This document shows, in pieces, positions 12,798 to 13,891 of a stretch of 13,891 nucleotides of DNA. Location of the stretch: the NCBI GenBank assembly GCA_007571275.1, contig RKRS01000123.1:1-13891 (forward strand), read 5' to 3'. A program made the translations under genes and the position numbers. The notes beneath the pieces are model-generated. The model worked only from the letters and a program-made list of their open reading frames with translations, did not search any database and had not been told where the DNA came from. The first letter of the stretch is position 1, and every line of letters starts with the position of its first letter. The DNA is from Dehalococcoidia bacterium. Its GTDB lineage: Bacteria; Chloroflexota; Dehalococcoidia; Bin125.

Positions 12798-13891
12798 TTA
12801 TGAGTTGGGGCTGAAGACTCGGGCGAGACTGGCCACACCCGAGGCCAGCGAGGAGAACACCGAGCCAGCGCCTACCGCCTGGCGACGGCCATCAGCCTGA
12901 TTCGTCTGCAAGGCGTCACCGGAGTCGAGCATCCAGTCGAGCATGCCGACCGCGCCGAACGCGTCGGGGCGATCCAGTTTGTCGGTCAGTCCAAACATTT
13001 CGCCGGTGTTGGCAATCCGCGCGGGCGAGCCGAACGCCTTGCTGAAGAGCAGGTCAATGCCGCCCAACATCGCTCCACTGCCAGACAGGATGATGCCGCC
13101 GTCGACGGCGTACTGGAGCTGGTGTTCGGTAATCGCGTGACCGATCATGGTGATGATCTCGCAAACGCGGGCATGGATGATCTCAGCGACAAAGGAAGGC
13201 GAGACGGTCTGGGCGGTTCTTGCTTCGGAGGAAAATCCGTGCAGCTCGATCTGGGCCGCATTCTCTGGCACCAACATGGGAACGGCCTGACCGTGCAGCT
13301 GCAGGACTCGGCGGGCCTCGTCGTTGCTGCAATGCAAGCCGATGGCGAGATCCCTTGCGATGTGTGAAGTACCGATCTGCAGCGTGGACGTATGTGAAAT
13401 GGCGCCTTCCTCGAATGCGGTCAGGCTGGTCGTGCCGGCGTCGAGGCCGACGACGAGTGATCCGAATTCCTTCTCGTCGCCGCGCACCGCTCGCTCGGCG
13501 GCGACGACCGGCTTGGCTGCAATCAGCTCGACATCGACGTCCGCGCTCTGGACGCAGTGCGCCGCGTTCTGGATGGCGCTTTGTGAGGCCGTGACCAAAT
13601 GCATCGAGACATCGAGCCGTTGGCCGTGTTGGCCGCGCGGATCGAATGAGCGGCGGTCGGAATCGACGACGTAGTAGCGCGGAATCGCGTGGAGCAGCGT
13701 GCTGGACGTGTTGATGGTCACAGCGCGACCGGAATTGATGGCGCGAATCAGGTCCTCGTCGCGGATCGGCTCACTGAACGAGGCCAGCGCCACCGCGCCC
13801 CGATTATTCATGCTCTGTAGATGCGCGCCTGAGACCGCGACGCCGACAGAGAGAATCTGGCGCGCCGAGGATGCTTCAGCCTGATCGAGCG
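12798..13891 (-). CDS. ftsA: Cell division protein FtsA (5' end beyond the window)
   Basis: FtsA is an actin-like protein that ties FtsZ to the membrane. The frame stays open to the window end, and the upstream codons read SSARQILSVGVAVSGAH before MNNRGAVALASF, matching the FtsA 1C domain pattern of a strand followed by N/S-RG. So the ATG at 13811 is not the start. The actin-like phosphate-2 loop reads VVGLDAGTTSLTAF (nt 13422-13448 for GLDAGTTSL) where typical FtsA has D-IGGGTTD. The adenosine-binding loop reads LSGSGAMLGG (nt 13065-13082) rather than TGGG. The protein ends in SVFSSLASGVASLARVF, a short amphipathic helix likely to be the membrane anchor. It lies 94 bp upstream of ftsZ, a gap in which I see no certain promoter. 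The identity is fairly firm, but the ATP site is divergent. Confidence 0.9.
   Translation of the reverse strand, partial: LDQAEASSARQILSVGVAVSGAHLQSMNNRGAVALASFSEPIRDEDLIRAINSGRAVTINTSSTLLHAIPRYYVVDSDRRSFDPRGQHGQRLDVSMHLVTASQSAIQNAAHCVQSADVDVELIAAKPVVAAERAVRGDEKEFGSLVVGLDAGTTSLTAFEEGAISHTSTLQIGTSHIARDLAIGLHCSNDEARRVLQLHGQAVPMLVPENAAQIELHGFSSEARTAQTVSPSFVAEIIHARVCEIITMIGHAITEHQLQYAVDGGIILSGSGAMLGGIDLLFSKAFGSPARIANTGEMFGLTDKLDRPDAFGAVGMLDWMLDSGDALQTNQADGRRQAVGAGSVFSSLASGVASLARVFSPNS

Noticed and set aside
12008..12814. A 268-aa plus-strand open frame opposite ftsZ (and a 211-aa one in another frame)
   Set aside because: Both mirror ftsZ codons. FtsZ is unmistakable on the minus strand, and the antisense products show no domain.

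Overview
The window is a compact chromosomal segment of a high-GC bacterium. It holds about a dozen housekeeping and metabolic genes on both strands, several joined by 1-4 nt start/stop overlaps. The gene content (long-type PurC with a separate PurS, unlinked his genes, an ftsA-ftsZ-trmD-rplS run, CaiB-type CoA transferase, isocitrate lyase/PEP mutase relative) would suit Chloroflexota or a similar lineage. That assignment is inference; there is no rRNA or lineage marker here to settle it. No tRNA, rRNA, CRISPR array or intact transposase was found.

Layout. 1-1265 (+): the tail of an unidentified gene, then purC and purS (purine synthesis), ending in an 11-bp tail-to-tail overlap with hisB. 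1255-2870 (-): a PEP mutase/isocitrate lyase family gene, a 161-bp gap with a REP-like palindromic element, then hisB. 2916-3696 (+): a lower-GC patch with a DNA methyltransferase fragment cut off after its catalytic motif, an unrecognised 145-aa ORF, and the first codons of a third gene joined to it by an ATGA overlap. This looks like the remains of a restriction-modification or defence cassette. 3697-5475 (-): a carboxymuconolactone decarboxylase-family gene followed by a class III CoA transferase gene, which is flanked by a 10-bp direct repeat. 5544-8790 (-): a zinc-dependent phospholipase C-like gene, hisD and hisC, each overlapping the next by 1 or 4 nt. 8826-10220 (+): a NfeD membrane protease, divergent from the phospholipase-like gene across a 35-bp spacer. 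10241-13891 (-): ftsA (5' end outside the window), ftsZ, trmD and rplS.

How the genes work together. PurC and PurS act in IMP synthesis (PurS needs PurL and PurQ, which are not here). HisB, HisC and HisD catalyse three late steps of histidine synthesis from two separate loci. FtsA and FtsZ are the core of the division ring, and here they lead into the tRNA-methylation and ribosomal protein L19 genes, with ftsZ and trmD sharing an ATGA overlap.

The points most worth a second look are the broken methyltransferase cassette with its unknown ORF, the direct repeat around the CoA transferase gene, the unusual ftsZ-trmD coupling and FtsZ tail, the divergent nucleotide-binding motifs of FtsA, and three identically spaced -10-like boxes that predict leaderless transcripts.
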